Positions 12,891 to 24,640 of a DNA stretch of 64,000 nucleotides are shown here, in pieces (within the stretch, counting starts at the first letter, position 1; each line of letters starts with the position of its first letter). The notes under the pieces are model-generated. The model ran no database searches and was not told the DNA's origin. It saw only the letters and a program-made list of their open reading frames with translations. Both the position numbers and the translations under genes were made by a program. Source of the stretch: Solanum dulcamara (lineage: Eukaryota > Streptophyta > Magnoliopsida > Solanales > Solanaceae); contig NC_077245.1 in assembly GCF_947179165.1 (NCBI RefSeq), positions 46,711,286-46,775,285 on the forward strand, written 5' to 3'.

Positions 12891-13098
12891 TGTCTAGACA
12901 TTGAAAGTTGATGTAATCCATGTTGGATAATTGAGTTGGGTTTATTTCCCCTTTTATTTCCATGTTGAGTTGATTCTTCTGCTTATTTTATTATATTCAT
13001 TTACCTTATGTTGTGATATATGCTAAGATGGCTTGGTTGGTATCCTTCGGGTACCCGATAGTCATGTCACGTCTAGATTCTAGGCGCCGATTGTGACA

Positions 13099-14510
13099 TA
13101 TATACATATATTATCTATCCAAGTCAATTCTAAAAGAAGAGTACATAATATACCACAAGGCCGAAAACCACACTTGAGCACTACTCAAGTAATTTTCTTT
13201 TCTTGAGAGCCTATGACTGCTGCCACGCTATCAAAAATACAACTAGCAAGTCAGAATGGGTCCAACAATACCCATATTACAAAAATGAAATTCGAACCAA
13301 AATTGAGTCAAAAATTAACCCTCGAATCAACGTGACAGAATTACAAAAAGCAAATGATCATTATGTTCTCCTCGGATTGAGGATCACATGTCCGAATAAT
13401 GTGCAAAAATATACTCTAATTCGAACCTCAAATGGTCAATTTAGCTCACTTCAAAGGATACAAATCAAGTATTTTGAGGGATAAAATATAGATGAATTAT
13501 AGAATTGAATCTAAAAGTGAGTTTTAAAAGTGGGAGGGAAGAAACTTACCTTTGAATTACTTGAATTGATCAAGAAATGAGCAATTGCCCTTGGTCCGAG
13601 CTCCACTTCAAATTGGTTCTTTCTTTGAAGAATTGAGGAAGAAAAGGGATTTTAATCCTAGCAATTATCGCTAAAGCAGTTAAAATTATTGCTAAACTGG
13701 CCATCACTTTAGCCATCATTTGGTCGCAAAAGCAACCCCCGCCTAGGAGGAGCCTGTCTCTAAAGTGATGGTCGGGTCACTAAAGCGATAAGCCAGTCAC
13801 TTTTGCGACCCCCTTTTGATGCCCATCGAAAACGCTAACCCTTGTTTACTAAAGTAGACATCACCAAAGTAACCAAGGGTAGCGAAAGCCAAGGCACTAG
13901 AGCTTTGTACAAACATTTGGGCTAGACGTCTCAAGCATCCAATAGGCCCTCGGAAACCATTTTGAGTCCAAATGGCGCAAACCAAATGTACAAACCACTC
14001 TGAAACAACATTTCAAACTCAATGGAATTGATGAAACAACCAATAGAGATCTTCTCATTCAAATATTGACCAAAGATAACACATATCTAGAATTCACAAA
14101 CAAAATACCTAAATCCACAATCTGACCCCAAAATCCTCGAGATTAAAACTGATAGTCTTTCTCGATCTAACTCGGCATTTCAAAGCTAATTGTACTAACG
14201 AAATTTCAATCCGAGTATGTTTATCAAGAATGTTGACTGAAGTCAATCTTTGGTCAAAACTTCAAAACTAAAATGCCTGATAGCACAATCTCAAAATGAA
14301 AGTCTCGAAACCCTAACTAATCATCACAATAGACCAAAATAACCCTTATGGAACTGACGAAACTGATGAAATCTTCATCTGAATTCAGAATCTCCAAATG
14401 TTGACTAAACTCAATTATTTCAAACCTTAAGCCTCAAAAATTTCCTACCTAACTCAACACTCTCCCGACCTCCTACGGAAGAATTTCACCTATCCCAACA
14501 CCATATAAAT
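13099..14510 (-). mobile_element. Diverged family D-like gypsy LTR remnant, minus strand
   Basis: The stretch GCTGCCACGCTATCAAAAATA at 13217-13240 matches GCTGCCATACTATCAAAAATA at about 37905 in the minus-strand family D LTR. The general order of phrases, such as the repeated TTGGTCAAAA and GTCAACTC type blocks, is also the same. At 13640-13830 it carries words such as TCGCTAAAGC and TAAAGCGATAAG in place of the family D TTCGC words. No coding sequence is seen. Both boundaries are approximate. Confidence 0.5.
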
Positions 14511-15309
14511 GTTACAAGAAAGCAACAAGAATGGAAAAAATATTAAAAGCATGCAAAACACAAAAATAACCATGAGTTTTATTATTACATAACCTGGGAG
14601 AGAATACCCTTCAATGCCTTAGAGATTTTTGGAGAATGGGAGTGAATGGGGGAAATTTGAAGTATTTGGGTAGTTATAGGTCATCCAAAGTAGTCCAAAA
14701 TGACGTAACTTAGGTGTTAACTGAATGGGAAATTTCCAAAATATCTTCAGGTAAAAATTGTCGAAGTGACCTATGGAACCCCACTTACGGGTCGTAGTTC
14801 CTTAGACGGGCCATCAAAAGGGTTTCTAAAAAGGCTATCTAAAAATCTAAGGTTATTGGAATCTACGACCCAGTTGTGCGGGTCATAGAAGACCCTACGA
14901 GTCATCAAAAGGTCCATGGAATCAGAGTAAAAACATATGGCTCTGAAGTTCACCCTATGACTCCACCCTACGGATCGTAGGTGGGTCTACGACTCTTAAG
15001 TATCCTTCGTTCAGCATGAATTAAATTTCCAATTTTATAATTTTCCAACTACGGGAAATTGCCAACTCTCAGAAACCTTCCTACGAACCCAATCTATGAA
15101 TCATAGGAACTCCTACCGTTTGTAGATGAGTCTCATAGGTCCACCCCTAAACTTAATAATTTTTCCAAAGTCTTAGGATCACCTAAAATTCCTTCCTATG
15201 GATAATAAGTCTTCCTACGACCCGTTGGTCGACTTGGAGAAGCCTGCACTATCAGTTCTTCTGCAATATTTTTTCTTCGTTTTGTCTTTTCAACTTTTGG
15301 GGTATTACA
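14511..15309 (-). mobile_element. Family B-like LTR, 5' part, minus strand
   Basis: The reverse complement starts TGTAATACCCC at 15309 and contains repeated ACGACCCGTAG / CTACGACTC words characteristic of family B. The stretch at 14620-14680 resembles 4900-4960 of the other minus-strand copy. The 3' part of the LTR is missing where it meets the remnant to its left. Confidence 0.65.
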
Positions 15310-16120
15310 AGTATTATTTTTATTTTTTAAATTATGACTAGATAAATCTGTATCTAGGGGTGCATGTGAAATATGTGGGTGTAAAACCCAATTCGGCATT
15401 GATTAATTAGCTCTAAAAATTGTTGTTATGTATGGATCTATTTTGTCTTTCTTAGTTCTAAAAGTTGTCTTGATTGATTAATTAGTAGTTGCAAATATTG
15501 ACTGAGCTCAACACTATTTTGACTTGATAAAGTAAAAGGGGGTTGGGAAAGACTCAATTGTGAGGACTTGGTGAAATTAGTCTACAGATTTGATCTAGAA
15601 ATAGGATAATCCGATTAATTTCTGATTTAATGATATGAGGTTAGATATTTTATCTACTCAAGCAATGTTTTGTATTTTATTGATAAGGGTCTTGGAGTTC
15701 GAGAGAATCCAAAGCACACACATTTGATAGTTTGAGAGAATATAAAATGTAGCCTACACCAAATACTATCCATATACTAACCAATTTGGTTTCGATTAAT
15801 CTTTGTATATTGTGTCAAAACCTCATTATAATGAATACACCCCTAGTCATTTCCAATCTTGGTAGAACCTATTTGCATTAATTCCTTGATTTGATACTTG
15901 ATATTGATAATTTCTAGTTTTTCTCTCAACCCCCCCCCCCCCACTTTATATGTTTGTTGAGTGCATAATTTGCTAGTTTCTTTTGGGTTGATAAACCAAT
16001 TTTAGAGTGATCCCACCGACAAATCATTGTGGTTCAATTCCAACCTCTAAAGTTTGGTATTTTTTTGCATACAACCGCTTATGTATTAAAAATAAGACAT
16101 AATTGAATGTTTATCATTAT
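15310..16120 (+). mobile_element. Athila/Tat-like LTR remnant
   Basis: The block 15370-15795 is homologous to 61400-61830. Both contain ATGTGGGTGTA-type starts, TATGGATCTATT, GTTGCAAATATTG, ACTCAAGCAATGTTT and AGTTTGAGAGA in the same order. Phrases near 16015-16060 about a GTGATCCCACCGAC / TTCAATTCC block resemble the ends of plant Tat-type LTRs. A run of 13 C lies at 15930-15942. The assignment to Athila/Tat is from general pattern memory and from the neighbouring reverse-transcriptase scrap. Confidence 0.5.
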
Positions 16121-16240
16121 TTTGGGTATAACCAAATATCCATTGCTCCTAAATACTAAGAGTAGACAAATTATACATGTTTGTATGGTACTTTTTCTTT
16201 CAAGCTTATCATATTTGATTTGTGCAATGCTATTTTTTAT

Positions 16241-16542
16241 ATGATTGAGAACACAGTGGAGGAGTTCACGAATGTTTTTCAGTTATAGGTGATCCCTTTG
16301 ACTATTGCCTTGAACATTTGCACAAAGTTCTAAAAGGATATGTTGAGACTAAGCTAGTGATAAATTGAGAAAAATGCCCTTTCATGGTGAAAGAGGGCAT
16401 TGTGCTTGGGTATAAGATTTCAGGAAAAGGAATTCAGGTCGATCAAGCTAAGGTCAAAGTGATCACAACATTTTCCCCGCCAATCTCCATTAAAGGTGTG
16501 CAGTTTTTCTTGGGGCATGTGGGATTCTACCACCTCTTTGTT
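16241..16542 (+). pseudogene. Athila/Tat-type reverse transcriptase fragment, broken
   Basis: The frame reads a decayed palm segment (MIENTVEEF...), then after a frameshift the end of the reverse-transcriptase domain: FDYCLEHLHKVL, KCPFMVKEGIVLGYKISGKGI (16369-16431) and a FLGHVGFY block near 16515. The place expected to hold the catalytic FMDD-like motif reads FTNVF, so the paired aspartates are gone. There is also a TGA in front of the EKCPF block. RNase H and integrase do not follow. It is a short relic next to the LTR-like remnant at 15310-16120, which suggests one element with a large internal deletion. Confidence 0.75.
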
Positions 16543-17709
16543 GTATTTGCATGTATCACTAGTAGTCTTCAATGCTTTCGTTGTTCACTTTTTAATGTTG
16601 TATTTAGTGTGTGGCTGGTCGATATGTTTTAACCTTTTGTTTTAATCAATAAGTCATTTTTAAAAATTAAAGGGTCCAAAATGGACTATTTGTATTAAAA
16701 AAACCAACAAACAATCTATTTTATGCAAACCACGCCCAAAAGTTGTCTGGACGAATCTAATAAAAATAAACACCAAAAAGAACACAAAAGTGACAAAGTA
16801 CACATAAATGACCTAATTAGGAAAGAAAAAATATCTATAACCTATAAGCTCTCCTAAACTATTCATTTTCCTCATCATGTCAGAGCGATAAATGCCTGAT
16901 GAAAATCCCATCAAAGAAAATCTTATAGAAAATCAGTGAACCATCGTCTTCTCTAAGTCAATTGAGCTTTCCAACTAACTTCAACACATTGAACTGAGTT
17001 GCACCAAATCAATAAACCATTTTTAAAATCAAGGATAAAAAAAAATATGTATTTATCCGTTAAAATTTGTGTCAACGCCACCGATTTAAAAAAACCCCAA
17101 AATAAAGCTTTATTACAGGTCTGTGAACCGCTTGTGGTTGGCCATATTCTTGTTAATTCAACTGCAACTCAAGATCTAACTTATAATGTAATGAATCCCT
17201 ACCATTACTAACATAATAATTATGTCATTCTCTCTTTGAATGTAAAGACCATCCAGATTAAGAGTTTCAATAGACTGATAGAAGTATAATCTATTTGGCA
17301 TAAAAATAGAACTATTGATAAAAAGAAATATTACTGATATCAAATGAGTCCCGATTTTATACTATATGAAACACCTCAAGCTCTCATTAGGTGGATAGTA
17401 TTTTCTTTATTTTTTAGGTGCATAGTATTTTAACCAACCAAAAGTGTTTCAAATATCATATGATTAGTAAGTATTTAGAACTTCTTATCAAACACACCTA
17501 CAATTCATAAGTAACCTTGTAGAATAGGAGAAAAGTGAGTTATGAATATGACTATTTAATTCTCATGTTTGGAATATTGTACTTGTCCCTATTTATGATT
17601 TTCTTGCCTTAAATTGGAACCTCCTTGAATGTTTGATATTCAAATGTACCTTTATAATGGATCAACATCATACTCATTAAGATTTTTTACACTGCCTTAT
17701 TCCCTTGTG
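16543..17709. other. AT-rich stretch with no recognised feature
   Basis: I see no protein homology, RNA gene or clear repeat structure here. Short open frames (for example 16999-17211) have no recognisable product. A near repeat of AGGTG.ATAGTATTTT occurs at about 17390 and 17418. Confidence 0.5.
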
Positions 17710-18800
17710 TGGTATTTTTTTTTTGTCGAAGTTAATAATCTTCTTGCTTGTTCTTGGTATTTCCTAAAATGTTCTAAGTTCAAAATTACCGGCCAAACAA
17801 AAAACTAAGTTAGCAAAAAAATCATCAAGAGTATTTTCTTCCCTTAAGGAGAGTTGTACTCTTACTGAAACAAGAATCCATCATCTTCCTAATGGAGTTG
17901 ACCTCCATTGTCACACCCCAAGGAATTTTCCATACACCGTTGATGATATGCACTATTGCAAGAGTGTCAGATTCAACAACTATGTTTGAAATTTGATTTT
18001 CCTAGAAAAACTGTAAACCTGCTCTTACAGCAATCACCTCATCAACTCATTTAGTAGATTGAGGAATCATAATCTATTTGGCACACACTATATTTCCTTC
18101 ATGGTACGTAACACAAAAACCATTGAACTTGGGCTTGAATTACCTCTAGATTTCTCATAGTGTTGTGTTTCCACCACCCACCAAGTGGAGGATACCATCT
18201 GACCCAATAGTTTTAAACTTGGGTTTGAAACCAATAAGTATAGCAATAATTTTAGGTCAAGTGATTGGGATTTGAGCATATCAAAACTTCTTTCTGATCA
18301 TTGTTTGCACCATACAGTTGACATCATAAATGACCCTCCCTATATAATAGGAACCACTATGTAGAATTGATCTCTTCTTCTTCCATAAAAACCATAAAAT
18401 AAGGGTAGGAATGGTTTGAAAGATAATCTTTTTCGTAGCATTCACCTCAGCCTCCCACCATTTTATCATAGACGACTTAATCTGTATCCAAGGACCTAGT
18501 ATGCTAGCAGCGTAAGAAAAGTATTTTCATACTATATAGGCAACTTCTCCCTGTAAAAACTAATGATCCATGGTTTCCCTTTTTTATACAGCACAACAAC
18601 AATATAATTGTGATGAATTGGGGTTCCATTTAGCTATAACAGCAGCTATTGGTACCCTATATGTTCATACCCTCCCATCAAAGAAAGATATTTTGAAGGG
18701 GGGATCTTGCCCCAAATTCTTTTGAAAGAACCATTACTCTCTTCTTTTTCTCAATACATCTCACACACTCTTATGAAGTAAGCTTACCACAATTAGTTTT
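17710..18800 (-). pseudogene. L1-type LINE, C-terminal zinc-binding and RNase H region, broken
   Basis: On the minus strand a decayed frame passes through a FKISFFDGRVWTYRVP segment (about 18690-18650), the end of the reverse-transcriptase-linked zinc-binding domain. It then reads MIKWWEAEVNATKK (18469-18428), ILWFLWKKKRS and a plant L1 RNase H-like domain with NTDG-like, VAEAV-like and VVESDTLAIVHI patterns down to about 17900. Multiple stops and frameshifts are present. A T-run at about 17710-17721 would be the poly(A) tail read on the minus strand and marks the 3' end. The endonuclease and reverse transcriptase are missing, consistent with a 5'-truncated copy; I found no clear target duplication. 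Confidence 0.7.
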
Positions 18801-20274
18801 AGTCCACTAAGTTCTAACAAACTACCTCACATGAGACAAACAATGTTTAACATGACCATTGATGTTATTAGGAAGATGGTGTTGCATACTTCTTTAATTA
18901 GAACCCGATTCCTGCGCAAAAACTTCTATATCCATCAAAGAATGACAATATTGCACTATGTTTGATGTTTATATAATGGATCAAGCTGAATCCAATTATC
19001 ATCATAGTTTATTAAAAGTAAAAAGTTTCAAATTATAATTTTACCCCTACACTAAAACAAATAACTAAGTAATTAAATATTAACGATGAAATTTAAAGAA
19101 ATAAATAAAATACAATTCAAAAGAAAACAAAAAAGTAAAGAAATGTGGGATCACAATAGTAAATGGAAAGGCAAATGATTGGACTTCCCCTTTAGTCATT
19201 TACTGCACTTAAATTTGGTACTTATAAAATTATAAATTCCCTTAGTAATTTGCTAATTATTTCAAATGTTATTAATTAACAATCTTTTTTACATTCTTTA
19301 GTAATGCCATTGTAAATTATTATCAACATAAAATTTAATAAGAAGCGTAGGAATCAAATTCATTCTTTACTTGCCATTTTATTTTACCAATCATTTTATT
19401 TTTTTCTATTCATTTAGCACTCCCTTCTCCAGTTTATTCCACAAAAATGGATGAAATCATGATCAAGAGAAGGTACACAAAATTTAAGGTCCTCTTGGTC
19501 GGTGGAGCAAGGGGATATTCATATGCACTAGAGTGTTTGTACTATTTATACGAAAATTAACAAAATTTCTTTGAAGTGAATTCTGTTGTTCGTAGGTGGG
19601 TTGCTATAATTCAATTGAGATTAGCGGACTACTTTCTTCTTTTTTAGTTTAAAATTTTCAATTGTCTTTTAAACTTGTTTCACAATATTGTATATCTAAC
19701 TATAACATGTAGGTGGATGAAAAAGAATTTAAAAACAAAAGAAGTGACCGCTCTCTTATATATATAGTAAAATGATCTTTCCTGATAAACAAACTTACAA
19801 TCTTTGTAGATTGGTTTCAATGGAAGAGAAAGAAGATAATTTTCTTATGTATTTTTATGACTACTATTTTTTCAAAAGATAAATAGGAATATTGATGTTT
19901 CCTTATTTTCTCCATTCCTACCAAATTAGTGCATGTTAAACGCATGATATCAATGGAGGTGGATTAATTAAAGAACAACTTTTGTTTGAGGTATACAATT
20001 TGAAGTAATTCACATAGATTTCATAGTTTTTGTCTACATTTTAGCTTTAAATTTTTGTTATTGTTTGTTTTATCCTTTTCACCTGATATATATCGCATAC
20101 GATACTACTACATGCTTCATATTGATTATTTATACAGTTCAAGTAGTAAGAAAACTCTAATGTTATTTCGTCTTATTATATAGGAAATACTAAAATTAAA
20201 CATATTAATTTTACCATTTGCATTTCATTTGTTAAATAAAATCTATAACTAGAGGTTGGTGAATTGGCCATCAA
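18801..20274. other. AT-rich stretch, possibly unique sequence between insertions
   Basis: No coding homology was recognised. The sequence is rich in A and T runs. The only structure seen is the imperfect fold-back at 19598-19773. The ATCAA at 20270-20274 is the left target duplication of the D1 element. Confidence 0.45.
19598..19773. repeat. Imperfect inverted repeat, possible MITE
   Basis: The left arm around 19600-19660 (…TTAGCGGACTACTTTCTTC…TTTAAAATT) pairs imperfectly with the right arm around 19720-19773 (AATTTAAAAACAAAAGAAG…GACCGCTCTC). The arms run toward the outside as GCTATA / TATAGTA. The short central spacer and total length near 175 bp suit a small fold-back element. No target duplication was confirmed, and AT-rich arms can pair by chance. 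Confidence 0.35.
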
Positions 20275-23200
20275 TGTAATGAACCTTCATGTCATTTTTA
20301 TCCTAATGCCTTCTTTTCATCATTTAGAGCATTCCTGTAGAGATCAAAGTAATTTATGACTTGTTGGCACTGTCTGCTCGGTTGCCTGGTCATTTTTTTG
20401 TGTTTTAGGCCTATTTTCTTATTTTGGAGTTTTTGAAACTTGAAAAAGTTAGCTTCAATCATAACATCAAGTAAACAACCTCATAATGGAATTTTAGTGG
20501 TTCCATCAGATTCGGAATGGACAAATTAGGCTAGTAGCATGGTCAACATGAGTATCGAAGCAATTGATGTGAGTTTGGGGCCATTTAGCGTTTTAGCCTT
20601 TGAAATTTAGCTTAAGATTGACTTTGGTAAACATTCTTGGAAAATGTACTTGGATGAAAATTCTATTAGAGCGGTTAGTTTTGGAATGTCATGTTTTTTA
20701 TAGAACGGCCTTTCATTCCATTCTCAAGGCTTTTGATCTAATACCGATGCTCGTTATTGAATTTGACTTAAAATGGCACTTAGGTATGGAACCCACTTTT
20801 TGTTAAAATGACCTCTTATGGGAATTTGGAATGCACCATTGACTATGGAACGTCGAATTTGGTAAGATAGCATATCTCATTTGCGTGCACGGGATTCTGA
20901 ATAAATTTTGAACACCCCATCGGATATTTGGAAATTGGCCAAAGTGTTGTTGCATGGCCTTTTTCCCTTTCTATTCGCAGGTGGCAAGCCGCATTATTGG
21001 AAGCCAAGTACACTGGAATCTGTTACTGCGACGTAAAAGTCACATTCGCGGAGGCTTGACCCCTCCTTCTCGGCAATCATCGGGCCTGGGGCCCATTCGC
21101 AAAGCCCTGTTCCCTTTGCCTTTGCGTTTGCAGTCCTCTAGATGCGTTTGTGGGGGTCAATTCTTGTGAAATCCGCATTTGCGGTCCACTTAGGCCTTGT
21201 TCGCAAAGGTCAATTGTGGCCTCTCTCTTTGAATAAAAAGAGCACTTGATCAGACCTCTGTTCATAACTTCAAATAGACATATCTTGAGCTCTAGAGGTC
21301 AAATTTAGGTGATTCAAAGCTAGGATTACGAGTAATTGTTTGTAGAATGCATGGGTAATTTTGTAAAGTGTTAGAGAGGCTTTATCGGATGTAATTTTGT
21401 GTTCTAACTACTGTCCTTATGCTTTAATGGTAGAAATTACTGAAATTTTACATGATCATGTTTGGGGTTGTTCCGATAATTTTGGGGTGATATTTAGATC
21501 GTTTTCATGGATTCAATTCCGGAATTACTAGATCGAGTCCCACATTCCCATATTTCCAAAATTGGTCTATCTATGAATTTGATAATTTTAGTGTCAAAAC
21601 AAAAATATTAATATTTTGTACCTATATTTGATAGTGTTGCAACATTCGAAGGCCGTTTGGAAGGGAAAAGCCCTATTTAGTGATTTTGGATCGCACATGA
21701 TAGGCCTACATGTAAGCTACAACTTCTCCCTCTTTAGATTGCACTTGAAATTTTATTGCTTATTGATTAGTTGGAATTTGGGTTGGGTAGTTATTGAATC
21801 ACGATTAGATGTTTAGAAATCATGCTTTAGGTCTATTTCTAGAATTTATCGGGTACTTATGAGCATACTACTTGCCTTTATTGATTATCCATGACTTGTG
21901 GTTTATTTGTATACTTGTTTTCTTGTATATTTGAAGTATGTTTGGCCTTAGTCTGGGTTTGACTAGTGCTTATGATAGAAATGCATCATTTTGACCTGAT
22001 AGGCCTTAGTTTTGCCCCAATGTTGTTTCGGGTGGCTTAGATCCTTGTAGACTGATGTAGCAGACTTGAGTTTGATAGTTTGGGCCTTAGTTAGGTGATA
22101 CACTTGCACTAATAACTTTCTTTCCTAACTTTCAAAATTTCGCAGCTTTACTAGTTTCAACGACGATATCGAGTTCGATTCTACGATTCAAGATTGGTTT
22201 GAAATTCAGCTTAGCTAGGTTTTTTAAATTTGCTAGGCTTGGAAAACATTCTATGGATATCAATGAATATGGACCATTGGAGTCTCTTGCAGGAGCTATA
22301 GTTTGGCACTTTTGTCAGCATTCAGATTCAAGCTTCGGCCTCGATCGTATTATCACCTTCACAGAGCATCTAGATAAAGCTCCAGCCTCGTCTTGAAAAT
22401 CCTTATAAAGAGAATTTGATTAGAGGTATAGCCTTGATATTTCTGATCGGTTACATTGATACTCCATGTGAGCATCTAGTTAAAGGTCCAGCCTCCTTCC
22501 TTTCAGATTCTACTGGTTTGGTTTGAGGTTCTGATTCTACATTCTTTGGTCTTGGGTTCTCATATTTAGTTCTCAATAGCTATTTTGTGTACCAGTCGGG
22601 CTTATGGGGGTCCGTTCAGATTTATGTTTAAACTTGCACGCGATTGTACCGTTTGGGCTTATGGGTGTCCAGTTAGGTGTAGTTATCTTGTAGATTACCT
22701 TAGTTAGAATATTTTCTACACGTGTGTGAATTTTAAATCATTACTTTACTTTAGACTTTCTTTCTTTACCTTGTTCTCTCCTATTCCTCCTTTTCATATT
22801 TCTTTTACTTTTCAAGCTCAGTCGGCCAATAATGCCAACTAGGTAGGAATTGTTTTGATACTCATACTACAGCTCTGCATCTATTTTCATGGTGAATGTA
22901 TGAGCACAATTGGATAACGTTGATTCAAGTTTGCAATAGTGTGATCTGGAGACGGAGGTGAGCATTTGGCATTTTGTATTGATCCACTCTCCATTGTGAA
23001 TATATATTACTACTTTTTCATTTTTTAGACAAGTCTTGTTTCTGTGGTCATCTTTTGGGACTTGTAATCTTTCATTCAGTTAGATCTTTACTAGAGATTT
23101 CTAGGTTCTAGGAGCGATCAGTTGTATATATTTATTTTTTCTTGTCTTTCGCTTATCTATGTTATTTACATTAGAATTGCTTATTCTTATTTAGATTCTA

Positions 23201-23295
23201 TCCTTAAACCCATTACTACGTGTTTCGGGTTATGGTTGTCCCTACTGGTGGGTTATAGTAGGTGTTATTATGGTTGGAGAAATTGGGTTGTAAAA
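20275..23295 (+). mobile_element. 5' LTR of D1, about 3.0 kb
   Basis: It starts TGTAATGAACC and ends about 23295 at a decayed GTTGTAAAA; the end was set by comparison with the intact GGTCATGACA end of the related LTR at 36305. At 21030-21210 it carries a cluster of TTCGCGGAGG / TTCGCAAAG words that mark the family. The phrase at 22590-22690 (CAGTCGGGCTTATGGG...) recurs at 31430-31500 in the 3' LTR. Confidence 0.85.
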
Positions 23296-23298
23296 AGT

Positions 23299-23311
23299 TG
23301 GTATCAAAGAC
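23299..23311 (+). other. Primer-binding site of D1 (initiator-Met tRNA type)
   Basis: TGGTATCAAAGAC lies 3 bases after the LTR end. It differs by little from the TGGTATCAGAGC primer site of plant gypsy elements, which is complementary to the 3' end of initiator-Met tRNA and primes minus-strand cDNA. Confidence 0.8.
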
Positions 23312-23505
23312 CCAGGTTCACCGGTCTTATTTGTACAGAGCTAACATCTAGTAGAGTCCTGTGGATCGATGCGGAGACGTCCATAACTTATCTTTGGGAG
23401 GCTATATAATATCGTTAGGAAGACTTTCCCTTTTGTTTCCTTTTTGTGTAGCATGTGTCTTATTGGTTCCTTGAAATCTCATTTGTTTCACTCTTTCATA
23501 GGATA

Positions 23506-24640
23506 GCTCACACTCGAGGTATAGTGGTCGGGGATGATGCACTCGGGATCATAAGTAGAGCCTCAACTAGGGGTAGAGGCTAACCTAGAGGTCGTGCGAG
23601 GGAAGCAGCATCAGCCCATTACAGAGGGGAGACTCCAGAGCCTAAGGACATGTACAACTAGCACCCACACCATCTACAGTTCCAGAGCTTCATGCCATAC
23701 TCACCCAGATTTTAGCAGTTATAAGTCAGATGACGCAGGCACCTGCTCCAGCTCTAGCCCCAGCATAGTAGGGTCAGCCTACAATAGTAGCCTTATTAGG
23801 TGATGGGGTCATGCTACTATGCAATGATAAGATGCTCGGAGTTTTTTAGAGACTGTCATTGCCAAGGATTACTAGGGTGATTGGGGTAGATGCCCATGAG
23901 TTCATGACTACATGCCAGGACTAGCTTCAGTTCTTAGGCCTTGAGGAGTTGAAAGGAGACGAATTCATCGCACATCAGTTTTGTGAGGCTTTCTTGGTCC
24001 ATTTCATACCACGGAGTGTCAGGGATAGGCTTTGTGATATATTCTGTAGGTTGGAGATGGGCTCTATGACCGCATTAGAGTACTAGGTGAGGTTCCATGC
24101 ATTGTCCCACTACTCTACCATGATCTCTTACCCACAAAGGAGGAGAGAGTTCATTACTTTATGTGTAGGTTACGATACACACTGAGGGTTTACATAGAGC
24201 ATCTGGCTTTAGCATGCTATTCCTTTCTTAAAGTTATCGGTTATGTCTGTTCCATGGATCATATTCATCGTGAGGCCTAAAGGGGCATCGATTAATAGCC
24301 TCACTACTAAGGATGCTATAGTGGGTCCCAAATGAGAGGGGGGATTCTTATGATAGATCCTGCCAGAGATTTCAACAGGGCCAGTCCAGCCAGCTTGTTC
24401 AGGCAACATTAGTTGCTTCTGAAGGTAGGCAGCATCAATAGTGTTGTCCTAGCACAGGCTAGAGTTAGAGGGGATTGTATGCAGGTTCTTTAGATCATGG
24501 TACTATATTCTTATAAGATAGTCTTCTTAGGGTTGCTATGACTGTGAATACTTAGTCCATTGGTCCCAAGAGTGCCCCCAGCAAGGGCGAGGGTCCATTA
24601 GACCAGCTCCCTAATAGCTAGACTAGTGACTGTAGTGCCT
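23506..24640 (+). pseudogene. D1 gag pseudogene with a CCHC zinc knuckle
   Basis: Gag forms the particle that packages the element RNA. The region begins with an Arg/Gly-rich start (TRGRG near 23570), followed by a Pro/Ala-rich stretch and a capsid-like segment (DAHEFMTTCQD..LQFLGLEE at about 23888-23953, then FLVHFIPRSVRDR). At 24534-24575 the sequence encodes a perfect knuckle C-X2-C-X4-H-X4-C (CYDCEYLVHWSQEC). Numerous TAG stops fall at positions where related sequences carry Gln, and there are frameshifts, one of them between the knuckle and the protease frame that starts at 24626. Confidence 0.8.

Larger units (their letters stand above)
6712..13098 (+). mobile_element. Family B 3' LTR, split by two later insertions
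   Basis: A purine tract (AAGAAGGAGATA, about 6700-6711) is followed by TTCTAAAACCC, a decayed LTR start, and the LTR ends GATTGTGACA at 13098. Host segments are 6712-7118, 10482-11909 and 12907-13098. Removing the solo LTR and the LINE leaves about 2.0 kb, comparable to the intact family B LTR at 56989-59256 (2.27 kb). The 5' part is dense in CTACGACTCGTAG-type words. The part at 11220-11480 matches 58380-58620 in the intact copy. Confidence 0.8.
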
